Positions 1-12,661 are shown, counted from the stretch's first letter. The stretch: 64,000 nucleotides of DNA from Ceratotherium simum simum (GCF_000283155.1 NW_004454171.1:12332990-12396989); one strand, 5' to 3'. The notes: generated by a model from the sequence alone, not told the origin. Numbers and translations are program-made.

Positions 1-1010
1 GCAACAACTAACATCTCAGAAACATGCATCCTGCATTTTACTGTGTCAAAATTAACCCATGGCTCCCCAGGTCACCCTGGGCTGACGGCTATCTTAGAAA
101 CCTCCTCACCAGGCACTGACAGAGTGAACGGATCTGGGCAAAGGCCTGCCCCTCCCTGAGCATCCTTCCTAATCCTTCCTATCCTTGCAGGCGGGGTCTG
201 GATTTCCAAATTCAGGCCACAGAGCAGCCAGCGGCCCAGTCTGCTCACAGCCCAAAAGACACAATGCAGCAATGCCTGATGGAAGATTCCCAGAGCTGGC
301 TTGATTTATATTTTATTCCAAACTAATTTAGGGTTGATGCAAAAGAAAGGAAAACATCTTTGAAGTTCTGAAAAACGGGACTTCAAAAGATGTTTTCTTT
401 TCTTCTCCATCGAATCTACTTTTTTTAGACTGTTTCCTGCATGTCTAAACAAAAAAGCCTTTGTTGAGAGATTTCAGATCCTGATTGACTTAAAAGAGGC
501 TTTGAAATCAAGGGACAATTAAATTTACTTTTAGCTACATAGAAGAGGGCATGGTATTCACTGCTGTCAAGCATTGTGGGGAATCCATCCTCATAAAATT
601 CTATATTTCTTAAATTAAATTATAAACCCATTTTCCCTGGGAGAGATACAGCTTTAATCACGTGGCCAAGCAAATACTATTATGGTTTAGATTTCTTTAA
701 ATACTTTCCCAGGAAAAAATTCTAATAGCTTTATTTTAAGGTGCCCACTAAGTTTTATTTTTGTGCTATTTCTTGGGAATACAGAAAGGAAGAATATAGG
801 TTAAGAAGTCTTGTTAACTATTCTACATGCTAGAAATAATCAAGACAGGCAAGAATCTTACATGAACAGCTCTCTTTATAGCAACTGTGCCAAATGAGAA
901 GGGCAATTAAAAACAACATGTGTATATATTTACCCAAGGCCTCAACTGAGACAGAGCCATCTGAATTGAGAGGTCTGTCCTCCCTCAGTATCTCCTGATG
1001 CTAATCTTAC
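1..1010 (-). other. MSRB2: MSRB2 intron 3 (partial, runs off the left end)
   Basis: Sequence downstream of the exon 3 donor. I looked for the remaining MSRB2 exons (the second CxxC, the GTGWPSF and RFCINS motifs) and saw none, so exons 4 and 5 are outside the window. It is AT-rich with no repeat I can name confidently. Confidence 0.7.
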
Positions 1011-1087
1011 CTGAAGAGTGGGCTGTCACAGCACACACAGTGATACATTCCCGATTCCTCATTATTCAGGTAGATCCCGCTGAAAGG
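1011..1087 (-). CDS. MSRB2: MSRB2 coding exon 3 (methionine-R-sulfoxide reductase B2)
   Basis: MSRB2 reduces the R epimer of methionine sulfoxide in proteins, mainly in mitochondria, using zinc-structured MsrB chemistry. Read on the minus strand, this 77-bp exon starts after a ...gactttcag acceptor and ends at CTTCAG/gtaag. It encodes [20 protein letters not shown] followed by DSPLF and two bases of a Ser codon. The C-V-C-C stretch supplies the first of the two CxxC zinc-binding pairs of MsrB enzymes. I recognise the human counterpart from the [10 protein letters not shown] and [12 protein letters not shown] motifs. It joins exon 2 in phase 0 (Pro/Pro) and leaves in phase 2. The catalytic Cys and second CxxC are in exons beyond the left end. 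MSRB1 and MSRB3 are excluded by the motif wording. Confidence 0.95.
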
Positions 1088-1517
1088 CTGAAAGTCAATC
1101 AGATACATCATGTTCAGGTTTCTCCTTACACCAGCAGGAGATGATAGAGCAGACTGAAATCCAAGATTAAGTCCCCAAATAAAGGAATTTTTGTACTAAT
1201 TTGACAAAGTGCAAATATCACCAGAGAGAAACTTACAACACAACGCACCCAATGAGCAGCCTGCGGGCCTATTTACAACCCGGACTTTATTGTGCCAAAT
1301 ATTCAGATTATGACATTAACAATGCTTTGTATTTAAATAGCACCTTTCATCCATGAACATCAAAGTCTGTGAAGAGGCAAGAGAACAGTCCTCCTGATTG
1401 TGTGAGATTTCAGTCTCCATTTCAGAAGAGTTAATACAATAGGAATCTAGTCAACTGTCTAAAACACTTTGAAATCTCCACTTACAGACAGAATAAAAAT
1501 ACATAAAAAGAGATCGG

Positions 1518-1822
1518 GGGCCGGCCCCGTGGCTTAGTGGTTAAGTGCACGCGCTCCGCTACTGGCGGCCCGGGGTTCAGATCCCAGGCGCACACCGACG
1601 CACCGCTTCTCCGGCCATGCTGAGGCCGCGTCCCACATACAGCAACTAGAAGGATGTACAACTATGGCATACAACTGGGGCTTTGGGGAAAAAAAAAAAG
1701 GAGGAGGATTGGCAATAGATGTTAGCTCAGAGCCGGTCTCCCTCAGCAAAAAGAAGGGGATTAGCATGGGTGTTAGCTCAGGGCTGATCTTCCTCACCAA
1801 AAAAATAAATAAATAAATAAAT
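1518..1822 (+). mobile_element. ERE-type tRNA-derived SINE, full length with TSD
   Basis: Starts ggccggccccgtggcttagt, with an A-box-like tggcttagtggttaag and a B-box-like ggttcagatcccag, typical of perissodactyl ERE SINEs. The body contains the diagnostic catgctgaggccgcgtccca and ends in a (aaat)n tail. It is flanked by the direct repeat aaaagagatcgg (1506-1517 and 1823-1834), a target-site duplication. High CpG retention suggests one of the younger copies here. Confidence 0.93.
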
Positions 1823-2934
1823 AAAAGAGATCGGAGTTGTGCCCTTAATATGCTTCATGTGGTGTTTGGGACACTGCATACCTAATACATGTTAAATAAG
1901 GAGCTAGATTCTCCCGATGCCTAAGTTACTACTTAGATGAAATTACCACGTTAATTGTGGCTTCAGGAGTTCCCAGCTTTTCAACAGTCTCCCAAGGGGA
2001 ACACAAGGAGACTTAAGGCAATGAGTGAGCCGAGTCAATATTTTTGTAAATGTTATTTTACAAACTGTATCTCATTGTTTAAAAAAGAAAACAAACGACC
2101 ATTTTTGCCCAATTCCTTTTGTTATCTCCCAGGTCAAAGAAAACTAAAGTAAAAGAAACTCTTGCACAAGCCAACTACGAAGATTCGCGACCAGGGTCTG
2201 GTGGCCAGCACACTCCCGTTTCACGGGACGGAGAAGCTGCTGAGCCACAGAGTGGCTCTCGACTCACAGAGCCGACTCACGAAACAAGCTGGACCGCTCT
2301 GCCCTCTCCGGATGTCCCCACTGGAAAATTCACAGTTCAGATGTTCGAATTCCCTGTGGTCGTATTAATAGCACATTTTCAGTGAGCTGCATAATGGACG
2401 ATTTAAATTAACCTACTGAGCCAACCATCTGGGTGCATTTGGACGTTTTCCCTCTCTAAAGACCCTAAACTTAGCTGCAGAAATCCGAACAGTGGTAAGC
2501 TGGCCTTTGTATGGCCCATCCTCCCGAATGCTTGCTCCCAGTGCTGGCACGAATTGGCATCTGTAACGAAGAGGAAGTTGCACATCCCTCCCACCTGGGC
2601 TGATGAGACACACACGCCAAGGGCCACCAGTCCTGAAGCTGATCTAGAAAAGCCTACTCATAGGATCCAGACAGCCTGATAAGATTCAAAATATAATTAT
2701 GTCACTGTGGGGGACAGCTGGACAGAGGAAGTGACAGGGAATTGGTATTATAGTAAAAGAAAATTTCAGATGAAAAGGAATCCTTAGCTGACATATTTTA
2801 TGAAATGACATCTATGCTCTGTGTCCTTGCCTGATTTCCTGATGTCTCCCTCCCCCCTCCTCAATTCTATACAAGTCCTGTCACTTATTTAGGGCCAAAT
2901 TCAGCTCCTATCTCAACTGTTCATTCTAGTATTT

Positions 2935-3755
2935 ACTTGAAAATCTAGCATGTACCCAGTGCTGGGCTGGGAGCTAAGGCTGCAGAAGTGGGGAAAAAAA
3001 TATCCAACTCTACAGTGCCTGCACTCAAAGAATTTTGTTCCCTAGTCAGGAAGACATACGTGAGCTGACAGCTGTCACACCACCACGAGATGACAGCTCT
3101 GCTGGGGCGATTAGCAGGGGGTGTGGGTAGCACGAGTCCCGTTATGACTAAGGGAGTTTCCATGAAGGCTCTCTGTACCAGGTAATGTCTGAGTTCAGGG
3201 GTGTTTTTTTTTCACCTTTTATTACTATTATTTTTATTTACACAGCTGATTAATATTTATTATAGGAAAATGCTGAAACACCAAGCTGAGTTTTGAAGGA
3301 TGAGTAAGAGTTAACCACATGAAGCAATGGGACAGCACTTCTGACAGGCAGAGCAGCCTAGGCACTGCCCATGTGACAGAACAGGGGAAGGTGGAGAATG
3401 GAGAACAATGCTGGGAAGGCAGGGAGGGCCGGACCAGAAGGGGCTTTGATTAGACCATGCTAAAGAGTTTAAACTCTATGCCACTGAAAATGGGAAGCCA
3501 CTGGAAACTTTCAACTGGGTGTGCACATGACATTCACGTGAAGAACAGACTGGAGTGGACGCAAGCAGACACTGGAGGCAAAGAACCATCAAACGGCCAC
3601 CAACGCAGGCCTGGATTTAGCTGTGGCAGGAGGAGTGGAATAAAAAGAGGATGGATTCAAGAACTATTTAGAAGAGAGAACTGAAATGACTGACTGTGCA
3701 GGGAGGGGGACAGGGTCAGAGATGGAATGATGTTCGAGATGCCCCCTAGATTTTC
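2935..3755 (-). mobile_element. L2-like LINE fragment, antisense
   Basis: The plus strand resembles the reverse complement of L2 3' sequence: a tail-like opening (catgtacccagtgctgggct), then gggaaggcagggagggccgg and gatgggaagccact-like text (here aatgggaagccactgg). Old and divergent; boundaries approximate. Confidence 0.55.
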
Positions 3756-3763
3756 AAGGTCTG

Positions 3764-4104
3764 TGTGATGGATTGAACGTTTGTCGAAGTTGAATCCCTA
3801 ATGTATGGTATTTGGAGGTGGGGCTTCTGGGAGGTGATTAGGTCGTAAGGATGGAGCCCTCATGAATGGGATTAGTGCCCTTATAAGAAGAGACATGTGA
3901 GAGATAATTTCTTTCTCCACTATGTGAGGATACAGCAAGAAGGTGGCCATCTGAAAACCAGGAAGAAAGCTCTCACCTGTCATTGAATTCAAAGGCACCT
4001 TGGTCTTGGACTGCCAGCCTCCAGAACTGTGAGAAATAAATGTATGTTGTTCAAGCCCCCCAGTCTACAGTATTCTGCTACAGCAGCCTGAGCTGACTGC
4101 CACA
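3764..4104 (+). mobile_element. Solo LTR, ERVL-MaLR type (MST/MLT1-like)
   Basis: Begins TGTGATGGATTGAACG and ends CTGCCACA, with the 5-bp duplication gtctg on both sides (3759-3763, 4105-4109). Internal landmarks ggaggtggggcttctgggag, gcccttataagaagag and cctccagaactgtgagaaat are typical of mammalian MaLR LTRs, including the aataaa near position 4036. No internal retroviral sequence adjoins it, so it is a solo LTR. Confidence 0.85.
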
Positions 4105-5584
4105 GTCTGTTGGGACCAATGGGAGTTCTCTCTTCTTTGATTTTGTCAATACAACATACCTGTTGGAAACAGATGACACACCCAAAAGGGATGATTTGGA
4201 GAAAATTTCATACAGAACTATTTACAAAGGTGGGGACAGGGCCAATGGAAACCAACAAGGGAGGGTGAAGCACCCGTGGGCCAGTGACCATAAGAATACA
4301 TGACCCATATGAGGCCTGGGGGACAAATGAAAAGGGCAGTCACCAGAACCTGTGAGGCTGCAGCTGTAGGTGAGGGCTCCCTGCAGGAGCCGCAACCTGC
4401 ACTAGAGGAACACAGTCCCAGAGGGGACCCCGGATCCTCATTTCTCTATCCTGCCCTCTGATCTCACTGGCATCTCCCACTGGCCAAACGCCATCAGTAG
4501 CCAGAGGGCAAGGGAGCTGGTTACTCTTCCCAGAGCTGAGAGCAGAGTAGAGCATGTGGGAGCGGATCTGGGGGGCGGACAAAGGATAGCCTGCATAAAA
4601 CCTACCTTCTGTTGATATCTGACTTTTATTTATTGCTCAGCCAGGCTGTAAGCTCCTTGATCATACCTAGCAGAGTGCTGGCATGTCACTGCTGCCCAAG
4701 AAAAACATGTGTAACTGAATTTTAATTTTGAGTCAACAAATTTAAAGCTTAGATGTTTTACTTCTCTTTCCTTAGCCTCATGAAGCTAAGGCTTACAGTT
4801 CTGCAATATTCTAAAAAATTAAATGTGGAAAATGGATCAACTGAAAGGGATTTATAACATTAGTTAAAATAATGGATGATGCTCATTTTGTAAAATGGCC
4901 AAATGCACAGAGTATATTGCACCATCTGTTTGAGAATCCCACAGATTTATTCTCCTAAACATCTGGCAGCTCATTTCCAGGCTCTGTAGATATACCAAAC
5001 CCTGCCTGGCTCTGTTCCTGAGAACAGGGCTGGCTTAGAATATTCTGGGAATACACACAACTGCACACAGAGCATCATATGTGGCTCCCTTGTGCTATCT
5101 GCAATAATGGTTAATGTAGTCTCTTTCCCAATGAAGGCTTTATTAAAATCCCACCCACAGGAAGTTTTCAAAAATACCAGTATTTCACAAGAATCTATTA
5201 GGATCTGCTGGCCTATCTAACGACTTTAGCATCAGAGAAGCTGAGGGTAAGACCATGATTAGAAGGCCAAATGCACGGGACAGCTACCTGAGCTTTGCAG
5301 GGACTGCTAAAGTAAAAATATAAATACTCTACGACTTTGCAAAACCACTGTGCTGTGGTCCACTCTGTGGGGTCTGCTTCACAAATGAAAGCATCTAATT
5401 AACCAAGCTCAACAGCTAAACTCCAGAGGCTATACATGGTCTAAGACAGACCACGTGTTAAGAAACGCGGTGCTGGAAAAATGGTATTATAATGAGGACC
5501 CACTGAGGACCGTTCGTTTGGGAAGTGAATGAAAGCTGAGATTGTTGAATGCAGTTTAAATAACGTTTCCACCTCTTAGCCCGC

Positions 5585-6540
5585 AGTCATTCAACATTCA
5601 CAAAAATTTACTTTTTCAGTGCCTACGGTAGCCAGGCACCACGTTATGTGCTAGGGATATACCAAGGAAGGCAAACGCTGTGATGGAAAAGTACTGGGAG
5701 AAGTGAACCCAGCTTGGGGCTGAGAAAAGGCTTCCCTGTGGGAGGGAGACCGGGGCTGAGAGCAAACAGTAGGTTTGAATGAAGTGGGGTGGGGGTGATG
5801 GGAGAGGAGAAGGAACACAGTTCAAGGGCCCTAAGCGGGAAGGGAGCCCAGGGTGCTTGAGAGCTGGAAGGACAGTGTGGCCAAAGTGCAGAGATCAAGA
5901 GAAAAAACAGCCCAGATTCGAGGCTGGGGGCGGTAGGCCAGGGCCAGAGCCTGTAGGGCCTTATTAGCCATTTTTAAACTTTCTCTTTACCTTGACAGCA
6001 GTGGGAAGGCACGAAAGATTCTGACCAAGGGCGTGATGTGGTCAGATTTGTGTTTTCAGAACCTCTCTTTGGCTGCCGTGTGGAGACTGGCGAGGTGAGG
6101 AGCAAGAATGGCTGTGAGCACATACGCATGGTGATGGATAAAAACTAGACTAGTGGTGGTGAGCACGATGCAGTCTATACAGAAACGGATATATAACAAC
6201 GTACACCTGAAATTACACAATGTAATAAGCCAATATGACCTCAAGAAAAAAAAAAATGGCTGTGAGTAGAAGAGCTGGAGCTACTGCATGCAGCCTGAGG
6301 AGTGAGAGCTGGTGGGACCCTGGACCAGCGCTGCAGTGAGAGCAGCAGAGAGAAGTTGAGGGACTGGAAGGCTATTTAAGAGGCAGAACAGATGGGCGAG
6401 GTGATGGAGGGCAATGTGTCCAGAGGAAGGTTTCTGGTTTCTCCCACTGGATGGACACTGATGCTCTGAAAAGAACAATGGAGGGGACCAGGTTTGTAGA
6501 GTAGACGATGATGAGTTAGGTTTTGTAGCCAGACCTCTTC
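5585..6540 (-). mobile_element. L2-like LINE, antisense, interrupted by an L1 tail
   Basis: The plus strand carries antisense L2 landmarks: gtgctagggatataccaagg, cctgtagggccttattagcc and gaccaagggcgtgatgtggt. It is interrupted at 6119-6254 by an L1 3' end and then resumes. Coding capacity is destroyed. Confidence 0.7.
6119..6254 (+). mobile_element. 5'-truncated L1 3' end (136 bp) with TSD
   Basis: Contains gtgatggataaaaactagac, cgtacacctgaaattacaca and a poly-A tail, the typical 3' terminus of a mammalian L1. The flanking direct repeat aatggctgtgag (6107-6118 and 6255-6266) marks insertion into the older L2. Confidence 0.85.
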
Positions 6541-6599
6541 CAATCCTCCCCCAACCCCCCAATACATCTAATAGAAAATCGTTACTCAGCATGGCTCAC

Positions 6600-6700
6600 C
6601 GGTTCAGTGCCTTTTTCTCTCGTGACATAGAATTGCTCCGGAGTCAGCTTCTCTTGCCACTCACTCTTGGTGAGAGACGGCTCCTTCTTTGTAGGAGACC
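6600..6700 (-). CDS. MSRB2: MSRB2 coding exon 2
   Basis: Minus-strand exon of 101 bp between a ...gacgatacag acceptor and a CCG/gtgagc donor. The frame reads through [18 protein letters not shown] and then [15 protein letters not shown], the start of the MsrB (SelR) domain of MSRB2; the KSEW...[16 protein letters not shown] signature is the family entry motif. The exon begins with two bases (GG) that complete a Gly codon begun in exon 1, matching the phase of the exon 1 donor at 15697. No stop or frameshift is visible. The segment before KSEW is less conserved than the rest, as expected for the linker between the transit peptide and the catalytic domain. Confidence 0.96.
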
Positions 6701-7427
6701 CTGTATCGTCAAATAGAAATTTTTTTATTAAAAAAAAGCCACAATGACCTTTTCTTCCTTAGCATTCCTCTTAAAGTGCAGTAGCACGCAGGAGAATAAG
6801 CCGGTCTCTTCCCTCTCTCCCACTCCTTCCTTCCTCACAGGGACCAGAAAGCTCTGACACAAAATGCCTTAATTGACTTATTAGTTTAATAAGAAATGAG
6901 TAATAAGTAGACAGGCAGTTTTCTAGTCCCACTGGGGCACAGGAGCTAAAGAGGCAGCTGAAAAATGAAATAATGCAGAATAAATCCTATTCAGGTACCT
7001 AAGGAGAGAAATGGATCCTTCTTCCGTTATTATTTCACAGGGGTATTTCCTGTCAGGATACAGCTGGGAGTAGCTGAGTGATTGGAGAGAGGAGAACATT
7101 GAGCTCTTGGGTTATCCAACTCCTCTCTCTTGCTGGTTTGTAAAGATAGCTCTGACTTTGTCTGTCAGGGGAGGTCTTTATTAAAAAATCTTCTTGTGTG
7201 GAAAAAAGAAGAGACTCCCATAGCATATACTCCTGAGAGGGGACCTGAGGCCTCCCACAATGTCTTCTTACGCTTCATGGTTTTGCCCACATTTTGTTTT
7301 CCTTTCTTCTACCCCTCTGGTTTCCATCTTACCACTTGTATTCCAGTGCATGTAAACAAAGTTACTAGGACAACAGTCTTTAGTCAAAGGGGGTTAGGAG
7401 CCCAGTATATATAATTAGTATTTTAAT

Positions 7428-7560
7428 CATCCAGCATTAAGAATTTGAAAGGATTATATAATCTGTCCAACTCTTCAACTGACCAGTAAGAAAATAGAGG
7501 CCTAAAGGGTTAGTAACTTGACCACGGCACTGAAGATGAAATGTTAAACACCTGTGATGT
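7428..7560 (+). mobile_element. MIR fragment (weak)
   Basis: MIR-like words in the right order (aaatagaggcctaaagggtt, agtaacttgaccacggcac). Divergent, ends uncertain. Confidence 0.45.
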
Positions 7561-8369
7561 CACAGCCCATAGAGCAAATATGGCAGATAATCATATTTGA
7601 AATTCATTTTTGGTTCCAAAAAAATTGCCCCAAATAATCCTTCAGCAAGAAAAGACTTATATCTTCATCACCAGATTATGATACTGCACAATATAGTATT
7701 TTCAGTAGTGTATACTGTTGATTGCTTATGGTTGTTTATATTTTATTAAAGCATTTTTACCTATTAAATATATTAAGTTGTCCTTTCTTAAATACTTTTT
7801 ATAAAGCTACAGGCATTTTCTTCTTTACTATGGAAATATACCTCTGAAATTTCCCTATGGAAATATATCTCAGTTACACACAGTTTTTCAGGCACTCATC
7901 TCTTGGGGAGCAAAGCAAAATGTATTTATGTGACAATTATTACTGCTCAGTGGCTTTCAGAGTTATCATGCAGAATGCCAAGTAAGAAATGGAGAAGGAA
8001 TGATAAAAATTTTTAAATCACCATTTTTGCAACTACTAAAATAATAACTGATTCAAGCAAGCATCATCAGGGGATTCTAAAACCCCCAGGTGAAACACTG
8101 TTGAAGAAGATTAGTCACACATTTTCAAAATATGATTCCAAAGATGATTAATTACAAAGAAGAAAATGTACCCTTACAATGGAAAAACCTAAAAGTCACC
8201 ACCTTAACCAAGTAAGCAAAGTTAGCCTCACCAATAGTGGACAAGCTGACATCACGTGCCTCTGGGTGTGACGCACTGAGAAGGACAGAGCATCACCCCA
8301 TCACTGTACTGAATCTATTCTCCGAGAGCTCACTGGGGACTTCTTAGTAAAACCCAGGAACACTGCATC

Positions 8370-9557
8370 CTTATCTCATTGACTTCTCGGTAGTATTGAC
8401 ACCACTTACAGCCTCTCTCTCAGGGTATATTCTATTCTCTTGGCTTCTATGACACCAAATTCTCTTGCCCCTCTAGTTACTCCCTTTCAGTATCCTTCCT
8501 CAACTCCTCTTCCTCTAGCCACCCCTTGAATACTGATGTCTTCAGAGGGGTCTATTCATCCTAGGCTTTCCTCTATCATCACTCCAATACCTGCTTTGTG
8601 GGTGATTTTATCCATCTAATAGCTTAAAGTACCATCTATATGATGGGGACTCCAAAATCTATTTTTCCCTCTACTTGAGATCTATCCACTGGGTTCCAGA
8701 TCCACATATAATCAACACCTGGATATCTCCTGATTATCTCAAATAACATGCACAAAAAGACTTCATGTACCTCCCCTGCTCCAACCCAAATCTGCTCCTC
8801 CTCATATGTCTTCTAGCTCATCCACCCCATGTTTCAAGCCAGAAAGCCAGGCCATTGTCCATGACTATTCTCTTTTCCTTGCACCAAGCCCTGTTGGTTC
8901 TACTTCCTAAATGACTCTAGTATCTGCTCATTCTCACTTCTCCTCGGCCACTACCTTGGATCAGGCCCCCATTATCTCCAGCATAGATTATTACAGAAGT
9001 CTCTTAATTTGTATGCCCTCTACCTATCCTGACCACTTCTTCCTTTTTCTCACTGTCCCAAACTGTTCAATGCAACATAATACTCTCAAGATAAATTCCA
9101 AACTCCTTAATGTGACTTCCAAGGCCCTTCATGATCTGGCCTTGGTTACCACCTTCAACTCCTGCCTTACATTATGCTCCAGTCCTTCTGAACTGCAGTC
9201 CTCTGAGCTACTCAGAGCATGTCATGGTTTGTTCAGCTTTTTACTTGTTGTTAGGACGGAGTGAAGACTTCTAAGATCCTTACATGCTGGACCAGAAACT
9301 GAGAGTCTCCAATCTCTGGTCTCAGTTTATATGTTATATTCTCTAAGAAACCTTCCCTTACCTCCAAGTGCAAGCTTTTCCTGCGTTCTTAGAGCCCTCA
9401 GTACTTCCATGATAAACCTATTTAATCACAATGATTGCATGTTAATTTGTCTGGATGTCTCATTTAACTAGAAGCTGAAAGTCTGAAAAAAACTGTCTTT
9501 GTTCAATGTATCCCTAGTATATATTATAGTGCCTTAGCATTGAATAAATATCCATTT
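8370..9557 (+). mobile_element. L2 LINE, sense orientation, decayed reverse transcriptase
   Basis: Follows the L2 ORF2 3' region in sense: attgacttctcggtagtatt, tctcttggcttctatgacacc, then accatctatatgatggggac where the RT Y-A-D-D box should be (now Y-D-G-D-like), then cccttcatgatctggcctt, ending in ttgaataaatatcc, the L2 tail. The frame is broken many times. It meets another L2 tail to tail at about 9557. Confidence 0.85.
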
Positions 9558-9559
9558 CT

Positions 9560-9771
9560 TCATTCAGTCAGTCAACAAATATTTACAGAGCACCTACTGC
9601 ATGCAAGACACTGTTCTAAATATTGGGGATACAAGGGTAAGGAAAACAGATAAGAATCACTGCCCTTATTGGAGTAGAGGTAAAATTAAATAAGTAAAGA
9701 ATATAGAACTTTAGGTGATATCTCAAAAATCACAGAAGAGATTAGAGTGTGAGCATGTGTGTGTATATGCA

Positions 9772-9804
<33 letters not shown>

Positions 9805-11030
9805 ATGTATACACACAATTTCAAAGAGAGTACTCAGGAAAGGCCTTACTAAGAAGGTGACATTTCAGCAAAGACTTGAAGGAAATGAGCAAACATACCA
9901 TGAGAATATCTAGGAGAAGAGCATTGTAGGCAAGAATAAAAAACAGGTGGGGTGTGCCTGGCACATCTGATGAACAGCAAGGAGGCCAGAGCAACTGGGG
10001 TGGAGTGAGCAGGGGAAGGTTAGCGGAAGTGAGAGCAGAAAGGTAACGGGGGCCAGATCATTTAGGGCCTTGAAGGCTATTGTAAAGGACGCTGGCTTTT
10101 ATTGAGAGAGTTTGGAATTCATTGGAAGGTTAGCACAGGCATGACACGACCTAACATATTTTAAAAAGGATTACTGGCTGATATACTAAAACAAACAGAA
10201 GCAGGACAAAGGCTGAAGCAGAGACACGAGTACAGAGGCTGCTCTAACACTCTGGCTGAGAGATGGAGAAGAGCTGGGTCAGAATGGTGGTAGCAGAGAT
10301 GCTTCGAGTGGTCAGATGCTAGATGTATTCTGAGGATAGAGCCAGAGGATGTGCAGATGGATCGGATGTGCAGCAGGAGAGAGAGAAAAGGGTCAAGGGT
10401 CACTACTCCAAGGCTTTTGGTCGAGCACTGGGTGATGGGGGAGATGACAGGAGGAAGTTTGGAAGCTTGCTTTTGGATGTGTTAAGTTTAAAAATGCCTA
10501 TTACATATTCAAATGGAGATATCAAGTAGGCAGTTGGATATATGGGTTTAGAGTTCGGGGAGAGGTCCAAGGCAGAAATGTAAATTTAGACTCCTCGGCC
10601 TTAAGATGTTATTAAAGCCATGAGACTGGAAGATCCCCAAGTCAGTGAGTGTAGACAGAACAAGGAGGCCCAAGGGCTGGACTCTGAAGCACTCCAAAAT
10701 ACACAGGTTGGGATGGGGCTGACCAGTCAGAGGGGAGAGAAGGAAACTGCAAGAATGTGGTGTCCTGGGAGCTAAGTATTTTAAAGAAAATGGGATAATT
10801 TACTGTGTTGAAGACTCAGAGAGAGATGACTCGTTGACCACTGAGTTAAGCAATGTGGAGATCACTGGTGACTCACAAAAGAGCAGTTTAGGTGGAGGAG
10901 GTGGGGGTAAATCCGATTGGCATAGACTTAATAAGAGAATAGGAGGAAGGAAAGGGAGACAGTGCCTAGAGACAAGTCTTCTGAGGAGGTCTGGAGGTGG
11001 CTGGAATGGGAAGTGAGGTCAAGAGCAATT
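9560..11030 (-). mobile_element. L2 LINE, antisense, decayed reverse transcriptase
   Basis: The plus strand reads the complement of L2: gtcaacaaatatttacagag, gaaaggccttactaagaagg, gggccagatcatttagggcc, ctactccaaggcttttggtc, aggcagttggatatatgggt and ggtgactcacaaaagagcag. The RT Y-A-D-D region maps near 10590-10620 and is mutated. It contains a (GT)n tract at 9774-9803. It is the mate of the sense L2 at 8370-9557. Confidence 0.85.
9774..9803. repeat. (GT)n microsatellite
   Basis: About 15 uninterrupted GT units inside the antisense L2. Confidence 0.95.
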
Positions 11031-12216
11031 TTTTCAAGATGAGAAAAATCACAGTATTCTAGTATGCTGGTGGGAGTGATCCAGTGGAGAGGATAAATTG
11101 ATGCTTTAGGAAAGAAAGGGGAGAACTGGGGGGCTATTCTTGACCTTGAGTAGACCAAATATGGGAGACCAATTAAATTATGAAAAGTTTATTGACTACG
11201 TAAGCTTTAGATAACTATTCAAGACGACAATATAAGAGGTTTTACAAAGCAATGCACGCTTAACTGCCAATTGAATGGTGGAAACATTTTGAAACCATCT
11301 TAGGCTGAGTTAGCAGGGAAAGGTGTTTTTGTTGTTTTAAGAGCAAGTGGGTTTAGAACTGGTTTTAATGGATGTGAACTATGTGTTTAACAGAAGTGAA
11401 GGCATTCCATTTTAGGCAGTTTAAAAGACCTTTCCCTTCAAGTCTCCGTCATAGTACGTCATTCCACATGTGTTCTTGGCTTTGACAAAGATCTTGCATT
11501 ATTTCTATGGATAGCTAAGAGGAGGACCAACTTTTGGTACTAAGGTTGGGATTTATAGGCTATAAAGCTGCCATTATCTTCCTATCACCTTTTGGGGAGG
11601 AAGTGGAATGTGACTACAGAGAAAAGCCAATTGTCTCTTACAAGAATTGCCCTTTGTGTCTTTCAACATGCAACACAATAGAATAGTTTACACTAGAAAG
11701 TGGGAATTCAAGAAGGGCTAAACTTCAGTGGGCCTCCCATGCTTCACCTTTGACCCCAAGGCATGAATCCTGTATGGATTCCCAGCCCCCCTCCCACAGC
11801 TCTCTATATTCCACACCTATTAGAGAGTGACTATGTTTTCCAGACACTCACCTTCTCCCTCTGCCCTAACATTTTTTTAGTTTAAAATTTATAACTAATA
11901 TTTAAACTGTTAAACAAAGGAATTACTCCTTCATGTAAATACAATAAGAAAGCACCTTTTTCATGGCATTTCTAATCCTTACCTGTATGTACCTTTTACA
12001 CTATTATTAATGTGTGTGAAAGGTTTCATGGGTGGGCAACAATGTTCAGACTAGTTGCGGCTCAAGCACCAATTATGCAACATTTAGCTGCAAATCTGCC
12101 AGCCTGGAAGACTCTGTCAAGAGGAGACAGACTGCCTTGATAGCAAAATGACAAATGGTTAGTTGGGTGGTCTCACGTCGGTAGTCTGTATCACTTCAAG
12201 AGGTTTCTTTAACCTG

Positions 12217-12661
12217 GGGTTCTGGGCTGAATTGTCTGCCCCCCACCCCCACCCCATTCACATGTTGAAGTCCCAATCCTCAGCATCTCAAAATGTAAAC
12301 ATATTTGGCCACAGGGCCTTTAAAGAGGAAACTAAGGTTGAATGAGGTCATACAGGTGGGCTCTAATTTATATGACTGTATCTGGAGATAGGGCTCTGAA
12401 AGAGGTGATTACATTAAAAAGAAGCCATTAGGATGGGGCACCAATCCAATCTGATTGCTGCCCTTATAAGAAGAGAAGAAAAGGCCATGTGAGGACACAG
12501 GGGGAAGGTGGCCATCTGCACTCCAAAGAGAGAGGCCTCAGGAGAAAGCAAGACTGCTGACATTTTGGTCTTGGCTTCCAGCCTCCAGAACTGTGAGGAA
12601 ATTGCCTAAGCCACCCACTCTGCGGTATTTTATTATGGCAGCCCTAGCAGACTAATATAGT
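12217..12661 (+). mobile_element. LTR, MLT1-like (ERVL-MaLR)
   Basis: Opens gggctgaattgtctgccccc and continues through cacatgttgaagtcccaatc, gcccttataagaagagaaga and ccatgtgaggacacaggggg to cctccagaactgtgaggaaa and cagactaatata, the ordered landmarks of MLT1-type LTRs. Older than the copy at 3764; no flanking duplication seen. Confidence 0.8.

Larger units (their letters stand above)
1088..6599 (-). other. MSRB2: MSRB2 intron 2
   Basis: About 5.5 kb between coding exons 3 and 2. It contains an ERE SINE (1518-1822), two stretches of antisense L2-like sequence, a MaLR-type LTR with target-site duplication (3764-4104) and a 136-bp L1 tail (6119-6254). The stretches 1827-2930 and 4110-5580 appear unique; I see no exon in them. 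Confidence 0.8.

Noticed and set aside
1..1000. Search for MSRB2 exons 4 and 5
   Set aside because: No GTGWPSF-like or RFCINS-like coding segment in any minus-strand frame.
1530..1600. tRNA-like A and B boxes suggesting a tRNA gene
   Set aside because: These boxes belong to the SINE head; no cloverleaf with an acceptor stem can be closed.
8911..9264. 117-codon open frame on the plus strand
   Set aside because: It lies within the sense L2; the frame is a chance opening in decayed RT sequence.
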